NCBI RefSeq assembly: GCF_014773365.1
Contig: NZ_JACWUN010000011.1
Coordinates: forward strand, 62,001 to 126,000
DNA length: 64,000 bases
DNA from: Pelovirga terrestris
GTDB lineage: Bacteria; Desulfobacterota; Desulfuromonadia; Desulfuromonadales; Geopsychrobacteraceae
Reading direction: 5' to 3'
Shown: positions 24,698 through 34,784 of the stretch, one piece after another
How positions within the stretch are numbered: the stretch's first letter is position 1
Layout: each line of letters starts with the position of its first letter
The notes under the pieces: generated by a model
Databases searched by the model: none
Seen by the model: only the letters and a program-made list of their open reading frames with translations
Told to the model about the DNA's origin: nothing
Made by a program: the position numbers and the translations under genes

Positions 24698-26611
24698 CTA
24701 AAACTGATTTTCCGTCCACATCTCGGGGGTAAAACGCACCGCCTGGTTGCGGCCGGTATCCTTGGCGCGGTAGAGGGCGACATCGGCAAACTTGATGCAC
24801 TGCCAGAAGCCTTCGGCATCGGTGGGGAACTCGCTGACCCCAAGACTTAGGGTTTTCTGGATGGTGCCGCCCGGCACCTTAAAGAGGTGGCCATCGAAGA
24901 CCTTGCGGATTTTTTCAGCGACCTCGATGGCATCACCAGGGTTGATATCCATCAGCATCACGAAAAATTCCTCACCACCGAAGCGAATGGCAATATCCTC
25001 GCTACGCAGTGAATTCTTGATCAATTCGCTGGTTTCTTTGAGAATCTGATCGCCGACATCATGACCGTAATTATCGTTAACTTCCTTGAAATAATCGAGA
25101 TCACACATCACCAGTCCGAGGCTCTTTTTACGCCGCAACACCCCGGAAAGGATAAAATTGGCGTGATCCTGTAAAAAGCGGCGGTTATACAGCCCGGTCA
25201 GGGGATCCTTAAGGGACGACTCGCGCAGCACCGCCATCAGGCGCTTGGCTTCGATCACCGACAGGGACTGCTTGATATAGGTTTCGGCCTTGAAAATACG
25301 TCGCTGGATATCTGCGCTTTCAACCTCCGGTTCAAACATGAACTGCACCACCCCACCGGTCCGGCCGCCAATGATCAGGGGCAGACACACATGTTTTTTT
25401 CCGGTTTCCATTTTGAACATCTTGCAGATATTGGGATAGGCCACGGACGAAATTTCGTGACCAGTTTTTTTGGCGCGACACAGATCGCAGTTGATAAGAA
25501 TTTCGTTATCGCAGGCCATCTCCTTGCCGGAGAGGGTAGCGGGATAGACCGGGAACATCTCGCGTTGATTATCCTTGACCTCGTAGATGACAAAATCGTC
25601 GATCTGGGCTTCGCGCTGGAACACTTCAGCAATGCGGGTATACACATCAACCAGGTCGGTGTCTTCCTCAATCACCCGCTTGAACATGCTCATGGAGTAG
25701 ACGGTATCAAGCAGCTTGTTAAATTCCTGGGAGAGCACGCCGATTTCGTCCTGGGAATTGATTTCGATTTTATTGGTCAGGTCGACGTCACCGGTGCCGA
25801 CACTGTAAATCTGGTTGATGATGCGACTGATGGGGCGAGCCAGGGCAGCGGAAATCCAGCGGGTAAACACCAGCAGCAACATAATAGCGAGGAACAACAC
25901 CACCAGAATGGCAATGACGGTCAGACGGACGATCTCGTAAATCTTTTCGGCTGAGATATGATACAGTTGGCCCAGGCGGGCGGAAAAATCAACGGAAAGC
26001 TGGCTGGCTTCATGAATCTGTCCGGCCACGCGAGTGAAACACTGGTCAAGATTGCTGCCGTTGCTGCGCTCCCCCTGAATAACCATCAACTTGCTGGCAT
26101 AAAATTCGCTGTAGGACTTGTCGATGACATCGACCAGGATGGTCAATTCCTTGAGAAACATCACCCCCGCCGGATCGTTGCTTAAGGAAGTGGTCTGCAG
26201 GGTTTCGAGCAGGCGCGCGGAGTCGTGAGAATAGTCGTTAACCTCGCCACCTAACGCCAGCACCGAGATAAAATCGCGGATATCGCGCAGGCGCTTGAAG
26301 GAGAGATCCTGCAGGCGGTTGATGGTCTGGACTTCCTCAGCCTTGAGAATATTGGAGGCGTCGATGGTCATGGCCTGGAGATTACGAATGACCTTTTGCA
26401 CCACCTTGTCCTGCGGCACGGCATTGTTGACAATGCGATCATAGTGCATACTGATGCCGATCATGCCGACAATGGTAAGCCCCCCCATGGTCAGAAACCA
26501 GAACAATACCCCAACCGAAAAAAGCCGGAATTTTTTACGAATGGGCAGGTCGATAAAGGTCAGCATGCGCATCAAACGGCAGCCGAGATGATATTTTCCA
26601 CACTCATCCAT
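24698..26611 (-). CDS. Membrane-bound GGDEF diguanylate cyclase with HAMP and Cys-rich GAF-like region
   Basis: The protein has about 637 residues from the ATG at 26611 (GGGAG upstream). Two transmembrane helices (near residues 35-55 and 230-255) bracket an extracytoplasmic helical sensor of about 170 residues. A HAMP segment (SAALARPISRIINQI) and a GAF-like region of about 150 residues follow. The GAF-like region contains five cysteines (MACDN, INCDLCRA, NICKMF, HVCLPL). The GGDEF domain carries RFGGEEF. The residue after GHDVG is Asp, as in canonical c-di-GMP synthases, not the Ser recalled for Hypr cGAMP synthases of Geobacter. It is likely to make c-di-GMP in response to a periplasmic or redox cue; it sits directly upstream of the cytochrome operon. 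Confidence 0.88.
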   Translation of the reverse strand: MDECGKYHLGCRLMRMLTFIDLPIRKKFRLFSVGVLFWFLTMGGLTIVGMIGISMHYDRIVNNAVPQDKVVQKVIRNLQAMTIDASNILKAEEVQTINRLQDLSFKRLRDIRDFISVLALGGEVNDYSHDSARLLETLQTTSLSNDPAGVMFLKELTILVDVIDKSYSEFYASKLMVIQGERSNGSNLDQCFTRVAGQIHEASQLSVDFSARLGQLYHISAEKIYEIVRLTVIAILVVLFLAIMLLLVFTRWISAALARPISRIINQIYSVGTGDVDLTNKIEINSQDEIGVLSQEFNKLLDTVYSMSMFKRVIEEDTDLVDVYTRIAEVFQREAQIDDFVIYEVKDNQREMFPVYPATLSGKEMACDNEILINCDLCRAKKTGHEISSVAYPNICKMFKMETGKKHVCLPLIIGGRTGGVVQFMFEPEVESADIQRRIFKAETYIKQSLSVIEAKRLMAVLRESSLKDPLTGLYNRRFLQDHANFILSGVLRRKKSLGLVMCDLDYFKEVNDNYGHDVGDQILKETSELIKNSLRSEDIAIRFGGEEFFVMLMDINPGDAIEVAEKIRKVFDGHLFKVPGGTIQKTLSLGVSEFPTDAEGFWQCIKFADVALYRAKDTGRNQAVRFTPEMWTENQF

Positions 26612-26905
26612 GGGTGTTTTCTCCCTCATTTTTCAATTGAAAATTGACCAAATTGAGCATTTGCTAATTTGATTGTCAACATTTTTCCTCCCCCATGAAA
26701 AAGTTTTTTTGTCGACTTTGCTTGCATCCTGATCACTTTTGGCTATCATCGGATCATTGACGATCCCTGCGATAACCCTGCTGTCACGGTCACCAGATTG
26801 CCCCCTGGGACCGCCAACAATTTTGTTATGTTCCTAACTTTAATGAATTTTTGCCACTATTGCGGCACTTGAATGAAATGGTAATTTTATCGAAAGGGAG
26901 AGCAC

Positions 26906-27685
26906 ATGATGAAATGGACGTTTAACTTGCGCTGGTTTTTGTTACTGCTGGTTGCTGTTGTCACATTATTTGCCGGTGGTTGCAGCACCCCCCGTACCAC
27001 CACCGAGACACCCCCTCAAGCCGTCACCCCGGAACCTGCGATCACCGAACCGGTGGTCGACGCAACCGCTGCCGAAGTTACAAAACAAGATCCGCCGCCA
27101 CCACCGCCACAGATTCCTCTCGATCCGGAACAAACGATCAACTACCGTTGCAGCAATGGCGTGATTTTTCAGGTACAAGCTGACGAAGATCGGGCGCGGC
27201 TGGTCGCCGGTGGCCACGAAATTGTTCTGCCACGGGTCCCTTCAGCTTCGGGAGTCAAATATCAGGAGGGGCGTAACCTCTACTGGAACAAGGGTGAAAC
27301 CGCCGAAGTCGAGGTGATCGGCAAACGTTTCTCTGACTGCGCCATCGCCTGGACCCACTCCCGGCGCGAAGAGGCCCGTAACCGTGGGATCTGGGTCTGG
27401 GCCAGCGGTAACGAACCGGACTGGATCATCGAAATCGGTGACACAACCTTCGTCCTGATCACTGACCTGGGTCAAAATCGACAAGAATTCCGCACCCCGA
27501 TTCCGGTGCGGGTTGCCGGTAGCGGTTCCATCCGTTATCAGATCAGCAATCGTCATGAGATCGATCTGGTACTAACGGAAAAGCTGTGTCGTGACAGCAT
27601 GAGTGGCGAATATTTCTTTGCCGAAGCCACCCTGACCCTTGATGGGGTCACCATGCCCGGCTGTGGTGATTTTCTCTATCGCTGA
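26906..27685 (+). CDS. Lipoprotein with MliC-like and COG3650-like domains
   Basis: The 259-residue protein has a lipobox (LFAGGCSTP) and a Pro/Thr-rich linker of about 50 residues. Next comes an MliC-like segment (INYRCSNGVIFQVQADEDRA, ending VIGKRFSDC) of the lysozyme-inhibitor fold. The C-terminal half begins at GNEPDWIIEIGD and has the GNEP-W, C-x-D-x-MS and GCG pattern I recall for COG3650 proteins. MliC proteins inhibit C-type lysozymes at the cell envelope; the residues needed for inhibition were not checked. AAGGGAGAG precedes the ATG. It is divergent from the GGDEF gene. Confidence 0.78.
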   Translation: MMKWTFNLRWFLLLLVAVVTLFAGGCSTPRTTTETPPQAVTPEPAITEPVVDATAAEVTKQDPPPPPPQIPLDPEQTINYRCSNGVIFQVQADEDRARLVAGGHEIVLPRVPSASGVKYQEGRNLYWNKGETAEVEVIGKRFSDCAIAWTHSRREEARNRGIWVWASGNEPDWIIEIGDTTFVLITDLGQNRQEFRTPIPVRVAGSGSIRYQISNRHEIDLVLTEKLCRDSMSGEYFFAEATLTLDGVTMPGCGDFLYR

Positions 27686-27713
27686 AAACCGCCGGCATTC
27701 AAAAAATACTCCT

Positions 27714-27760
27714 GCCAATTCACCGCAGACACCGTGACAACGGGTCCGTGGTGAATTGGC
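27714..27760. repeat. Long inverted repeat downstream of the MliC-like gene
   Basis: The arms GCCAATTCACC and GGTGAATTGGC are exact reverse complements 25 bp apart, and the inner bases pair partly. No T run follows. It could form an extended hairpin in the transcript, just ahead of the terminator at 27777. Confidence 0.6.
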
Positions 27761-27776
27761 ATATCCCCAACAGTTT

Positions 27777-27797
27777 CTGGTGAAATCACCAGTTTTT
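27777..27797 (+). terminator. Terminator with 16-bp palindrome, copy 2
   Basis: CTGGTG-AAAT-CACCAG followed by TTTTT makes a compact rho-independent terminator 92 bp after the MliC-like gene. The 16-bp stem-loop is the same palindrome as at 1136-1151, where there is no T run in phase. Confidence 0.65.
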
Positions 27798-27971
27798 GCC
27801 CCGACCAGACCACCCCACCTTGATAACCCACTGAATTTCAACTCATTTGATACTGGCACAAGATTTGCTTAAGAATGGAGCGCAGGTGAGCCATCGGTAC
27901 GTGGCAGGCCGATCAGTAACTTATAATGGATCGTCAACTGATGCTGTAATTTAATGAAAAGGCATGCCATT

Positions 27972-28658
27972 ATGAACAAAAATACCCGTCAGGTTCAGCT
28001 GATAACCGGCGAACAGGTGTTGTTGAAAGCCCTGATGCGCGCATATCGGGACTCCGCTATCGACATTGTTGCCGCATCCAGTCATCTGCAGGCCATCGCC
28101 CAACTCGACACCTTTGGTTTTGATCTGATTATTTTCGACCTGGATACCGATCGCAGCAACGGCTTCGAATTGCTGCAGATGATCTCGGCCCGCTGTGCCG
28201 GCACCCCGATTATCCTCCTGACGACCATGGACACGCAGGCCCCGGAGCTTCAAAAACAGATCAAAAAGGCCCGCCCCTTTGGTTGCTGGCATATCCTCGA
28301 AAAACCTTTCAGTATCAGCAAACTGAACAGCTATATCGGGCTTAGCCTGGTAACCCGGACCTTTGAGCAGACCGCTGACGTCCTCAACCAGTTGCCGGAA
28401 CAGGCCGACCGCCGCGCCTGCAAACGGGTACCCCGTAACGAAAAGATCACCCTGCGTCTTGCCGGAGGGGACCACCACCCGTTTTTTTCAGCGACCTTGA
28501 GTGACATTTCCATCAGTGGCATGGGGCTTACCACGGACGTTCCCCTGGCACGGGATCAGCGTGTCACCTTTGAGGAAAAATTCATGCATGCCAGTGGTGT
28601 GGTGGTCTGGAGTTATGGGAAAGATTCCCGCTGTATGGTCGGCGTCCGCTTTACCTGA
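27972..28658 (+). CDS. Receiver-PilZ protein
   Basis: The protein has 228 residues from the ATG at 27972, which has AAAAGG upstream; an ATG 18 bp earlier lacks one. Residues 1-120 form a receiver domain: Asp in LIIFDLDTD for phosphorylation, a conserved Thr in LLTTMD and Lys in LEKPF. Residues about 130-225 are a PilZ domain with an Arg cluster (RRACKRVPR) and DISISGMG, the two c-di-GMP contact motifs. It probably combines a phosphorelay input with c-di-GMP binding and acts by protein contact. Its kinase may be the heme-motif kinase encoded downstream. Confidence 0.88.
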   Translation: MNKNTRQVQLITGEQVLLKALMRAYRDSAIDIVAASSHLQAIAQLDTFGFDLIIFDLDTDRSNGFELLQMISARCAGTPIILLTTMDTQAPELQKQIKKARPFGCWHILEKPFSISKLNSYIGLSLVTRTFEQTADVLNQLPEQADRRACKRVPRNEKITLRLAGGDHHPFFSATLSDISISGMGLTTDVPLARDQRVTFEEKFMHASGVVVWSYGKDSRCMVGVRFT

Positions 28659-29027
28659 GCCGCCGCCCTGGTGACATCCTTCCCACATTGATATTGCGGG
28701 CAACACTACTCCACTGTTTTTTTTGCTTTTTATTGTCAGATGGGTCCTGCCTTGCTCAATGTCAACAATGGTGGTTTCAGTTCATCGGTATTCACTAACG
28801 CGGCACCTTGTGTTATTACAGGCACTGGATCTCCACCAATCTGGAACAGCACGCCACTTATCATTCCAAGGGGGCACCATCTTGCGCAGTCATCGGCGGC
28901 TTAACGATACCAAGCGCATCAGCGTCAATCCGGGCACTTCCATGGTCACCGATGGCGACCGCAGCGACACCTGCCGCCGCCCGGATGATGACCCATCAAC
29001 AACCGAACCCTGCGACCGGAGCAACAA
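28659..29027. other. 369-bp intergenic region upstream of the kinase gene
   Basis: I see no convincing gene. An open frame of about 100 codons starts at a TTG and ends with a TGA overlapping the kinase GTG, but it has no ribosome binding site, no hydrophobic pattern and no recognisable motif. No strong hairpin or riboswitch was recognised. The kinase promoter presumably lies here. Confidence 0.5.
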
Positions 29028-30842
29028 GTGAAAAAGCAGATTTTAGCTGGTCTGGTCGTCCTGTTTTCGGTTTTGTTGCTGGGCGGATTTTTCATCCTCT
29101 ACTCCACCAACAGTGTCACGACAAAACTCGAAAGCCTGATGCTGCTGCAGCAAGCAGAGCATCTGAGCACCACCCTAACCCATGAAATCCAGGTTAGCCA
29201 GGCCACCCTCCAGCTGGTGATTGAGGGCGCATTAATCGTCAACAAAACTGATCTTTTTAACGATATCAGCGTTATCGATAGCGAAATTGCGCGCTGTATC
29301 GGCTGCCATCAAACGGACCCCCACTTCCTTGCCCTGGCTGACCTGGGCAAGGATTATCTGACATCGTTGAATCACACCCACACCCTTTACGACAACCCGG
29401 CCCGAATGGCTGAAGCAAGCGAGCTGACCTTCGCTAAAGGGGAAAAACTTTTTAATACCCTCAACTGGTTAACCGAATCCGCATCCGCTCACCTGACCCG
29501 GCGCACCATGGAGGCCAATGATAAAATAGGTCAAAGCCGCCAGGTCATCGCTACCCTGGTCATTGTTGGCCCGATCGGCCTGCTGCTGGCGACGATATTG
29601 TTTCTGCGGCGCGTCAATCTTTCCGTAGCAGCACTGGTTGCCGCAGCACGGCAACTGGGTCGTGGCAATCTGGATTTTCGTATCAATCAGCCACTGAAAA
29701 ACGAGTTTCTGGAAGTGGCCACCGCCTTCAATTCCATGGCCATCGCCATCAGTGATGAAAAGAAAAACAGCGCGGCCGTACAGCGACTCTATCAAGCCCT
29801 ATTTGAAAGTGCCAAAGACGCCATCCTGATCATGTCGACCGAGCCGACCAACCCGGGCAAAGTTATTTCTGCCAACAAGGCCGCCATCGATCTGTTTGGC
29901 TACACTTTTGAAGAGCTGAAAGATATGTGCTGCGGCGAACTATGTGCTGAAAATGCCGACAACAGCTGTCGTGAACGGATCAACCGGATCCTGGGCGGAG
30001 AGTGGGTAGAACGCATTTCCGAACGCCGCCGCAAAGATGGTTCCATTTTCAAAGCGGAAGTTTCAGCCGGGCCGATGGTCATCGACAACGTCAACTATAT
30101 GCTCACCTTTACCCGCGATATCACCGAACGCGAGCAGGCCAAACAAGAACTGCTACGCGCCAACCAGATGTCTGTTGTCGGGCAGATGGCGGTTGGCCTT
30201 GCCCATGAGATTAAAAACCCCCTGGCCGGCATTAAAGCCACCATCGAAGTCCTAATCAGCGATCTGAACCTGGAAGATGATGACCGGGAACTGATGTTGC
30301 GGCTGATTTCTGAAATCGATCGGATGGAACGCCTGCTGAAAAACCTGCTGCGCTATGCCCGGCCGCCACAACCCCATCCTGAAGTCACCAACATCAACCG
30401 GCTGCTCGAATATACCCTGCGCAATGTTGAAGTCACCTCGGCCACAACCACCACCGACAAAATACACTTCACTAAAGAGTTTTCAACCCAGCCATTACAG
30501 ATCGAAATCGACCCGGAGCAGCTCCAGCAAGTCCTGCTTAACCTCTATCTGAACGCGGTCGAGGCGATCAAGGGCCCCGGCCGGATCACTACCCGCAGCC
30601 GTTTAAGTCAAGACGGAAGCCGGATTTTGATCGATATTAGTGATACTGGTGCGGGAATGTCTGAAGCCGTGCGAAAAAATCTGTTTAAACCCTTTTTCAC
30701 CACCAAGAGCAAGGGAACCGGACTGGGGCTGGCCATATGCTTACGCCTGATCGAACAACACAAAGGATCGATCCTGGTTAACAGCCAACCGGGCAAGGGT
30801 TCTACCTTCACCATTGTGCTGCCTACTCACCCTAAAGATTAA
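29028..30842 (+). CDS. Sensor histidine kinase with extracytoplasmic CXXCH heme motif
   Basis: This 604-residue inner-membrane kinase has a first helix at residues 5-27 and an extracytoplasmic helical sensor of about 150 residues. The sensor contains one c-type heme motif, [11 protein letters not shown], near residue 90. A second helix lies around 175-195, followed by HAMP (about 200-245), PAS (about 255-370, with several cysteines), HisKA ([12 protein letters not shown], phosphorylated His) and an ATPase domain ([20 protein letters not shown]). Covalent heme would allow sensing of redox state or gas ligands outside the membrane. The start is a GTG with GGAG 7 nt upstream. The sigma-54 regulator follows 16 bp later, so they form a two-component system. 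Confidence 0.9.
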   Translation: MKKQILAGLVVLFSVLLLGGFFILYSTNSVTTKLESLMLLQQAEHLSTTLTHEIQVSQATLQLVIEGALIVNKTDLFNDISVIDSEIARCIGCHQTDPHFLALADLGKDYLTSLNHTHTLYDNPARMAEASELTFAKGEKLFNTLNWLTESASAHLTRRTMEANDKIGQSRQVIATLVIVGPIGLLLATILFLRRVNLSVAALVAAARQLGRGNLDFRINQPLKNEFLEVATAFNSMAIAISDEKKNSAAVQRLYQALFESAKDAILIMSTEPTNPGKVISANKAAIDLFGYTFEELKDMCCGELCAENADNSCRERINRILGGEWVERISERRRKDGSIFKAEVSAGPMVIDNVNYMLTFTRDITEREQAKQELLRANQMSVVGQMAVGLAHEIKNPLAGIKATIEVLISDLNLEDDDRELMLRLISEIDRMERLLKNLLRYARPPQPHPEVTNINRLLEYTLRNVEVTSATTTTDKIHFTKEFSTQPLQIEIDPEQLQQVLLNLYLNAVEAIKGPGRITTRSRLSQDGSRILIDISDTGAGMSEAVRKNLFKPFFTTKSKGTGLGLAICLRLIEQHKGSILVNSQPGKGSTFTIVLPTHPKD

Positions 30843-30858
30843 GAAAGAATAGAGGATC

Positions 30859-32253
30859 ATGGTTAAAAAAGGACGAATCATGCTGCTGGACGATGACGAC
30901 CTCATCATCTCCATGCTGGCTCGCGCCCTTAACAAAGAGGGATATTCCACCCAACTGCTGCACAGCCCTGATGAGGCGGTTGAAAAGATTCTCGCCTGGC
31001 AACCGGATGTACTGTTGCTTGACATCGATCTGCGCCATGAAATTAGCGGCCTTGATATCCTTGAATCCTTGCAGAATGAAAATATTGACTTTCCCGTGGT
31101 GATGCTGACGGGTGATGATTCCAGCGAATCGGCCATTACAGCTTTGCGTTTTGGGGCCGCCGACTACCAGCACAAGCCCTTTAATGTGGAAGAAATCAAG
31201 ATCGTTATCGATCAGCTGTTACAGAATGCCCGCTTACGCGATGAAGTCAGTTACCTCAAACAAAGCAACGCCAATGCCCTCGATCAGATTCTTATCGGCA
31301 AATCACCTGCTATTGCAAAAATCATGGATGATGCCCGTAAAATCGCTAAAGCCGGTGTGACCTCAGTACTGATCACCGGCAAATCAGGGACCGGTAAGGA
31401 GGTCCTCGCCCGCCGCATGCATCATTGGCATTTTGAAGGCAAGAGGGACCTTAACAGTATCCCTTATATCGCCATCAACTGCACCGCTCTGCCGGAAAAT
31501 CTCATCGAAGGGGAACTGTTCGGTCACATGAAGGGGGCTTTTACTGATGCCAAAAGCGACAAAAAAGGGGTGTTTGAATTAGCCGACGGGGGCACCCTGC
31601 TGCTGGATGAAATTGGCGATATGCGCCCTGAGCTGCAGGGCAAACTGTTACGCGTGCTTGAGGAACGCCAGGTACGGCGCATTGGCGGCAAGGTCGATCT
31701 GCCCATCGATGTCAATATCATTGCCTGCACCAATCACGACCTGAAAAAGCGCGTCCAGGATGGCCACTTTCGCGAAGACCTTTATTATCGGCTGTGTTCC
31801 TTTGCCATCGAACTGCCCCCCTTGAAGGATCGCGGCACCGATATTCTCCTGCTGGCACAACACTTTCTCGACAGTTTTGCCCGCCGCTACCTGAAAAACC
31901 CTATCACCCATATCAGCGATGAAGCACAACAACTGCTCATGACCTACAGCTGGCCGGGCAACGTGCGCGAAATGCGCAACATCATAGAACGTTGCGTGGT
32001 CATGGAAGAAACCGACACCCTGACGATCGATCATCTGCCGTTGGCCGTCGGCGGCCAGGACCGCACCTTCCCGGAACGCCGCAAAAACCTGCACATTGTG
32101 TTGCCTGAAGAGGGGATCTCCCTTGAGTTTGTCGAACGCGAGTTGTTACGCCAGGCCCTTGAGCGCACCGGCGGCAATATGACCAAAGCCGCCAAGCTGT
32201 TGGATCTGACCTATGACGCCTTTCGTTATCAGGCAAAGAAGTACGAAATTTAA
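30859..32253 (+). CDS. NtrC-family sigma-54-dependent response regulator
   Basis: The 464-residue protein has three domains. The receiver spans residues 1-125 (DDDD near residue 12, phospho-Asp in LLLDIDL, Lys in HKPF). The AAA+ domain spans about 145-375: Walker A GKSGTGKE, the sigma-54 contact loop HMKGAFTDA, Walker [10 protein letters not shown] Fis-type helix-turn-helix closes the protein ([20 protein letters not shown]). It should activate sigma-54 promoters when phosphorylated by the heme-motif kinase encoded just upstream. Likely targets include the nearby cytochrome operon, but only a weak sigma-54-like site was seen there. Confidence 0.93.
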   Translation: MVKKGRIMLLDDDDLIISMLARALNKEGYSTQLLHSPDEAVEKILAWQPDVLLLDIDLRHEISGLDILESLQNENIDFPVVMLTGDDSSESAITALRFGAADYQHKPFNVEEIKIVIDQLLQNARLRDEVSYLKQSNANALDQILIGKSPAIAKIMDDARKIAKAGVTSVLITGKSGTGKEVLARRMHHWHFEGKRDLNSIPYIAINCTALPENLIEGELFGHMKGAFTDAKSDKKGVFELADGGTLLLDEIGDMRPELQGKLLRVLEERQVRRIGGKVDLPIDVNIIACTNHDLKKRVQDGHFREDLYYRLCSFAIELPPLKDRGTDILLLAQHFLDSFARRYLKNPITHISDEAQQLLMTYSWPGNVREMRNIIERCVVMEETDTLTIDHLPLAVGGQDRTFPERRKNLHIVLPEEGISLEFVERELLRQALERTGGNMTKAAKLLDLTYDAFRYQAKKYEI

Positions 32254-32278
32254 GAGGCTGCGAGTGGCATAGTCGCCG

Positions 32279-33163
32279 TTACCCCTTGAGCAGATATTTC
32301 CCCACCCAATTTTTGGAGAACTGAAAAGCGGTGCGGCCGCAGCGCTTGGTTTTGTCGTGGCTCCATTTGATCGCGGCGCGTTCAGCGTCTTCGCTCCAGG
32401 GGATCGGCTTGCCGAGTTTATCGCTCCATTGCTGAAAACAGAGCTGCACCGCTTGAAGATAGCGATCCTGGGTAAAAACATGGAACGCTACCCACAGACC
32501 GAAACGGTCGGAAAGCGAGCTTTTTTCATCCTGGACTTCGCTCTGTTGCAGCTCTCCTTTAACATACTTGCCACCAATGTGGTCACTGCTGTACTCCGGC
32601 AGCAGATAACGGCGATTGGAAGTGACGTAAATCAGCACATTTTCCGGCGCCGAATAAACCGAACCATCGAGGGCACTTTTAAGCATTTTGTAAGAAAGTT
32701 CGCCAAATTCGAAGGTCAGATCGTCACAGAGCATGATAAAACGATAGGGCAGGTCCTCAACAGCAGCAAAGATCTCGGCGATATAGACCAGGTCTTCCTT
32801 TTCCACCTGGATAACCCGTAACCCTTCCGAGGCAAATTCATTCAGCAAGGCTTTGACGATCGACGACTTGCCGGTTCCACGCGATCCCCAGAGCAGGGCA
32901 TTGTTGGCCGGATAGCCGTTAAGAAACTGGCGGGTATTGTTGACCATGATGGCTTTTTGTTCATCGACACCCAACAGTTGATCAAGGCGGATGGTGTCGG
33001 TCACCCTGACCGGCTCAAGATAGCCGGAAAAAGAGCGGCGACGCCAGTTGGCGGCATAACAGGTTTTCCAGTCGACCGCTTTTGCCACTTTAGGTAGCAG
33101 CATTTCAACAGAACTTAAGACACGCTCGATCTGGGCAACAACTTCCGGCTTAAGATTGATCAT
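32279..33163 (-). CDS. DUF815-family AAA+ ATPase
   Basis: The protein has 294 residues from the ATG at 33163 (an upstream in-frame GTG is less likely). Walker A is WGSRGTGKSS near residue 95, Walker B is IMLCDDLTFE, and VLIYVTSNRRYL is a sensor-like segment. The whole chain fits the DUF815 family of small stand-alone ATPases. Their cellular role is not established; they are found in many proteobacteria. It runs convergent with the sigma-54 regulator gene and divergent from the efflux lipoprotein gene, so it appears to be a single-gene unit. Confidence 0.85.
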   Translation of the reverse strand: MINLKPEVVAQIERVLSSVEMLLPKVAKAVDWKTCYAANWRRRSFSGYLEPVRVTDTIRLDQLLGVDEQKAIMVNNTRQFLNGYPANNALLWGSRGTGKSSIVKALLNEFASEGLRVIQVEKEDLVYIAEIFAAVEDLPYRFIMLCDDLTFEFGELSYKMLKSALDGSVYSAPENVLIYVTSNRRYLLPEYSSDHIGGKYVKGELQQSEVQDEKSSLSDRFGLWVAFHVFTQDRYLQAVQLCFQQWSDKLGKPIPWSEDAERAAIKWSHDKTKRCGRTAFQFSKNWVGKYLLKG

Positions 33164-33373
33164 CGGTCGCACTCGCTAGGGATGAGAGGAACATTGCAAT
33201 AAAACCAGCTTACGGCAAGCTGATATGGGCAGTCAAAGAGTCGCCTGTATACGTCAAACAAGTTGTTGCTGTCAAACCCTGAACCGCCGTTGAAACTCTC
33301 ACTCCGGGCATCTTTTCCGTCGGACGTGAGTTTTTTAAATATGCTATATTGCTCTTTTTCAAGGAGTCATTTG

Positions 33374-34774
33374 ATGAGACTGGTGATTGTTACCCTTGTC
33401 GGTTTGATGCTGATGGCTTGTTCGCCACTAACACCGCCACCGGCGGCAGAGCTGACGATACCCGCTACCTATTCCATCCCTGTGGCCGCTCACGGAGAGA
33501 GGGTCATTGAAGACTGGTGGCTTGATGTTGCTGATCCGCAACTAAAAGAACTGCAGGCGCAACTGGTGCGCGACAATCTCAATCTGCGTCAGGCATTTTT
33601 GCGCCTTGATCAACTGGAAGCGCGACAACGAACCGCCCAAGCTGGACTCTTTCCCACCCTGACCCTGAATGGCGGCGGGCGCCGCGAGCAGACGGTGGGC
33701 CAGAACGGGGAAAACCAGACCAGCACGGGACGCCTGACCCTGGCTGCGGCCTATGAAATTGATCTGTGGCAGCGTTTGCGCCACCGCACCGACGCTGCAG
33801 AATTACGCTTGCTGGTCGGCGAGGAGGAGGTTCGCACCCTGCTGCTGAGCTTAAGTGCGCGCCTTGCTGAACTCTACTTTATCGGGGTCGAGCAACGGGC
33901 CCAGCTTGATCTGCTCAAACAGCGACTGGACCACAATCAGGAACTGGTACGGATCATCGCCGAGCGCTATCAAGCAGGCCTGGCAGCAGCAGCTGAACTC
34001 TATCAGGCACAACAGAATCTGGCCCAGATGGAAGCGCAAATCCCGCTGTTTGAAATCACCTTAAACCAGACCAGCAACGCGATGGCGTTACTCCTGGGCC
34101 AGCCTCCCGGCCATATCCGGATTGAACGCACTGACCTGCCGACTCTGTCAAACATCATCGATATCGGCTTGCCGGCCTCCCTGCTGCGCCGCCGCCCCGA
34201 TGTTTCCGCCGCGCTGCTGGAACTGGATGCAGCAGATCGGGAGCTGGCTGCCGCCCTGGCGGATCGCTTGCCGCGTCTCGACCTGAGCGCGAATATCGGT
34301 CGTTCGGTCACCCGCCTGTCGGGTGGCGATGTCACCGGCACCTTCTGGAGCCTGGCTCTGGGATTGACTCAACCCCTGCTTGACGGTGGCCGGCTTAAGG
34401 CCGCAAGCGATCTGCAACTAGCCATCCGCGACGAAAAACAGCTTGCCGGCCAGCTGACCATCCTGACTGCGATTGAAGAGGTTGAATCGGCTTTGCTGGC
34501 TGAGCAGGGGAGCTTCCGGCGCGAACAACTACTTGAACAACAGCAGGAAATGAATAATCAGGTCCTAAAAATAAGGACGGAAAACTATCTTCTTGGGCTG
34601 ACAGACAGCCTGGAACTGCTGCGGAGCGAAATGGCCCAACTTGACGTCCGCAGCCAGCAATTGAGCAACCGCCGCCAATTGATTGGCCATCGCATCAGCC
34701 TGATCCGCGCCCTTGGCGGCCACTGGCTGGACGACGAGTTACCACCGCGTACAGCTCATCACAAAACACGATAA
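33374..34774 (+). CDS. TolC/NodT-family outer-membrane efflux lipoprotein
   Basis: The protein has 466 residues from the ATG at 33374 (AAGGAG upstream). The lipobox is LMLMACSPL. Two outer-membrane-efflux-protein repeats follow. Landmarks are WWLDVADPQLKELQAQLVRD, YEIDLWQR and the LLRRRPDVSAALLELDAADR stretch typical of the RND-associated NodT lipoproteins. It would form the outer-membrane channel of a tripartite efflux pump. The membrane-fusion and pump genes are not next to it. The following small membrane gene starts 10 bp later and is probably co-transcribed. Confidence 0.9.
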   Translation: MRLVIVTLVGLMLMACSPLTPPPAAELTIPATYSIPVAAHGERVIEDWWLDVADPQLKELQAQLVRDNLNLRQAFLRLDQLEARQRTAQAGLFPTLTLNGGGRREQTVGQNGENQTSTGRLTLAAAYEIDLWQRLRHRTDAAELRLLVGEEEVRTLLLSLSARLAELYFIGVEQRAQLDLLKQRLDHNQELVRIIAERYQAGLAAAAELYQAQQNLAQMEAQIPLFEITLNQTSNAMALLLGQPPGHIRIERTDLPTLSNIIDIGLPASLLRRRPDVSAALLELDAADRELAAALADRLPRLDLSANIGRSVTRLSGGDVTGTFWSLALGLTQPLLDGGRLKAASDLQLAIRDEKQLAGQLTILTAIEEVESALLAEQGSFRREQLLEQQQEMNNQVLKIRTENYLLGLTDSLELLRSEMAQLDVRSQQLSNRRQLIGHRISLIRALGGHWLDDELPPRTAHHKTR

Positions 34775-34784
34775 AAGGCAGACC

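Noticed and set aside
28723-29031. Possible 102-codon gene whose TGA overlaps the kinase GTG
   Set aside because: TTG start without ribosome binding site, no hydrophobic or domain pattern; the overlap is probably accidental.
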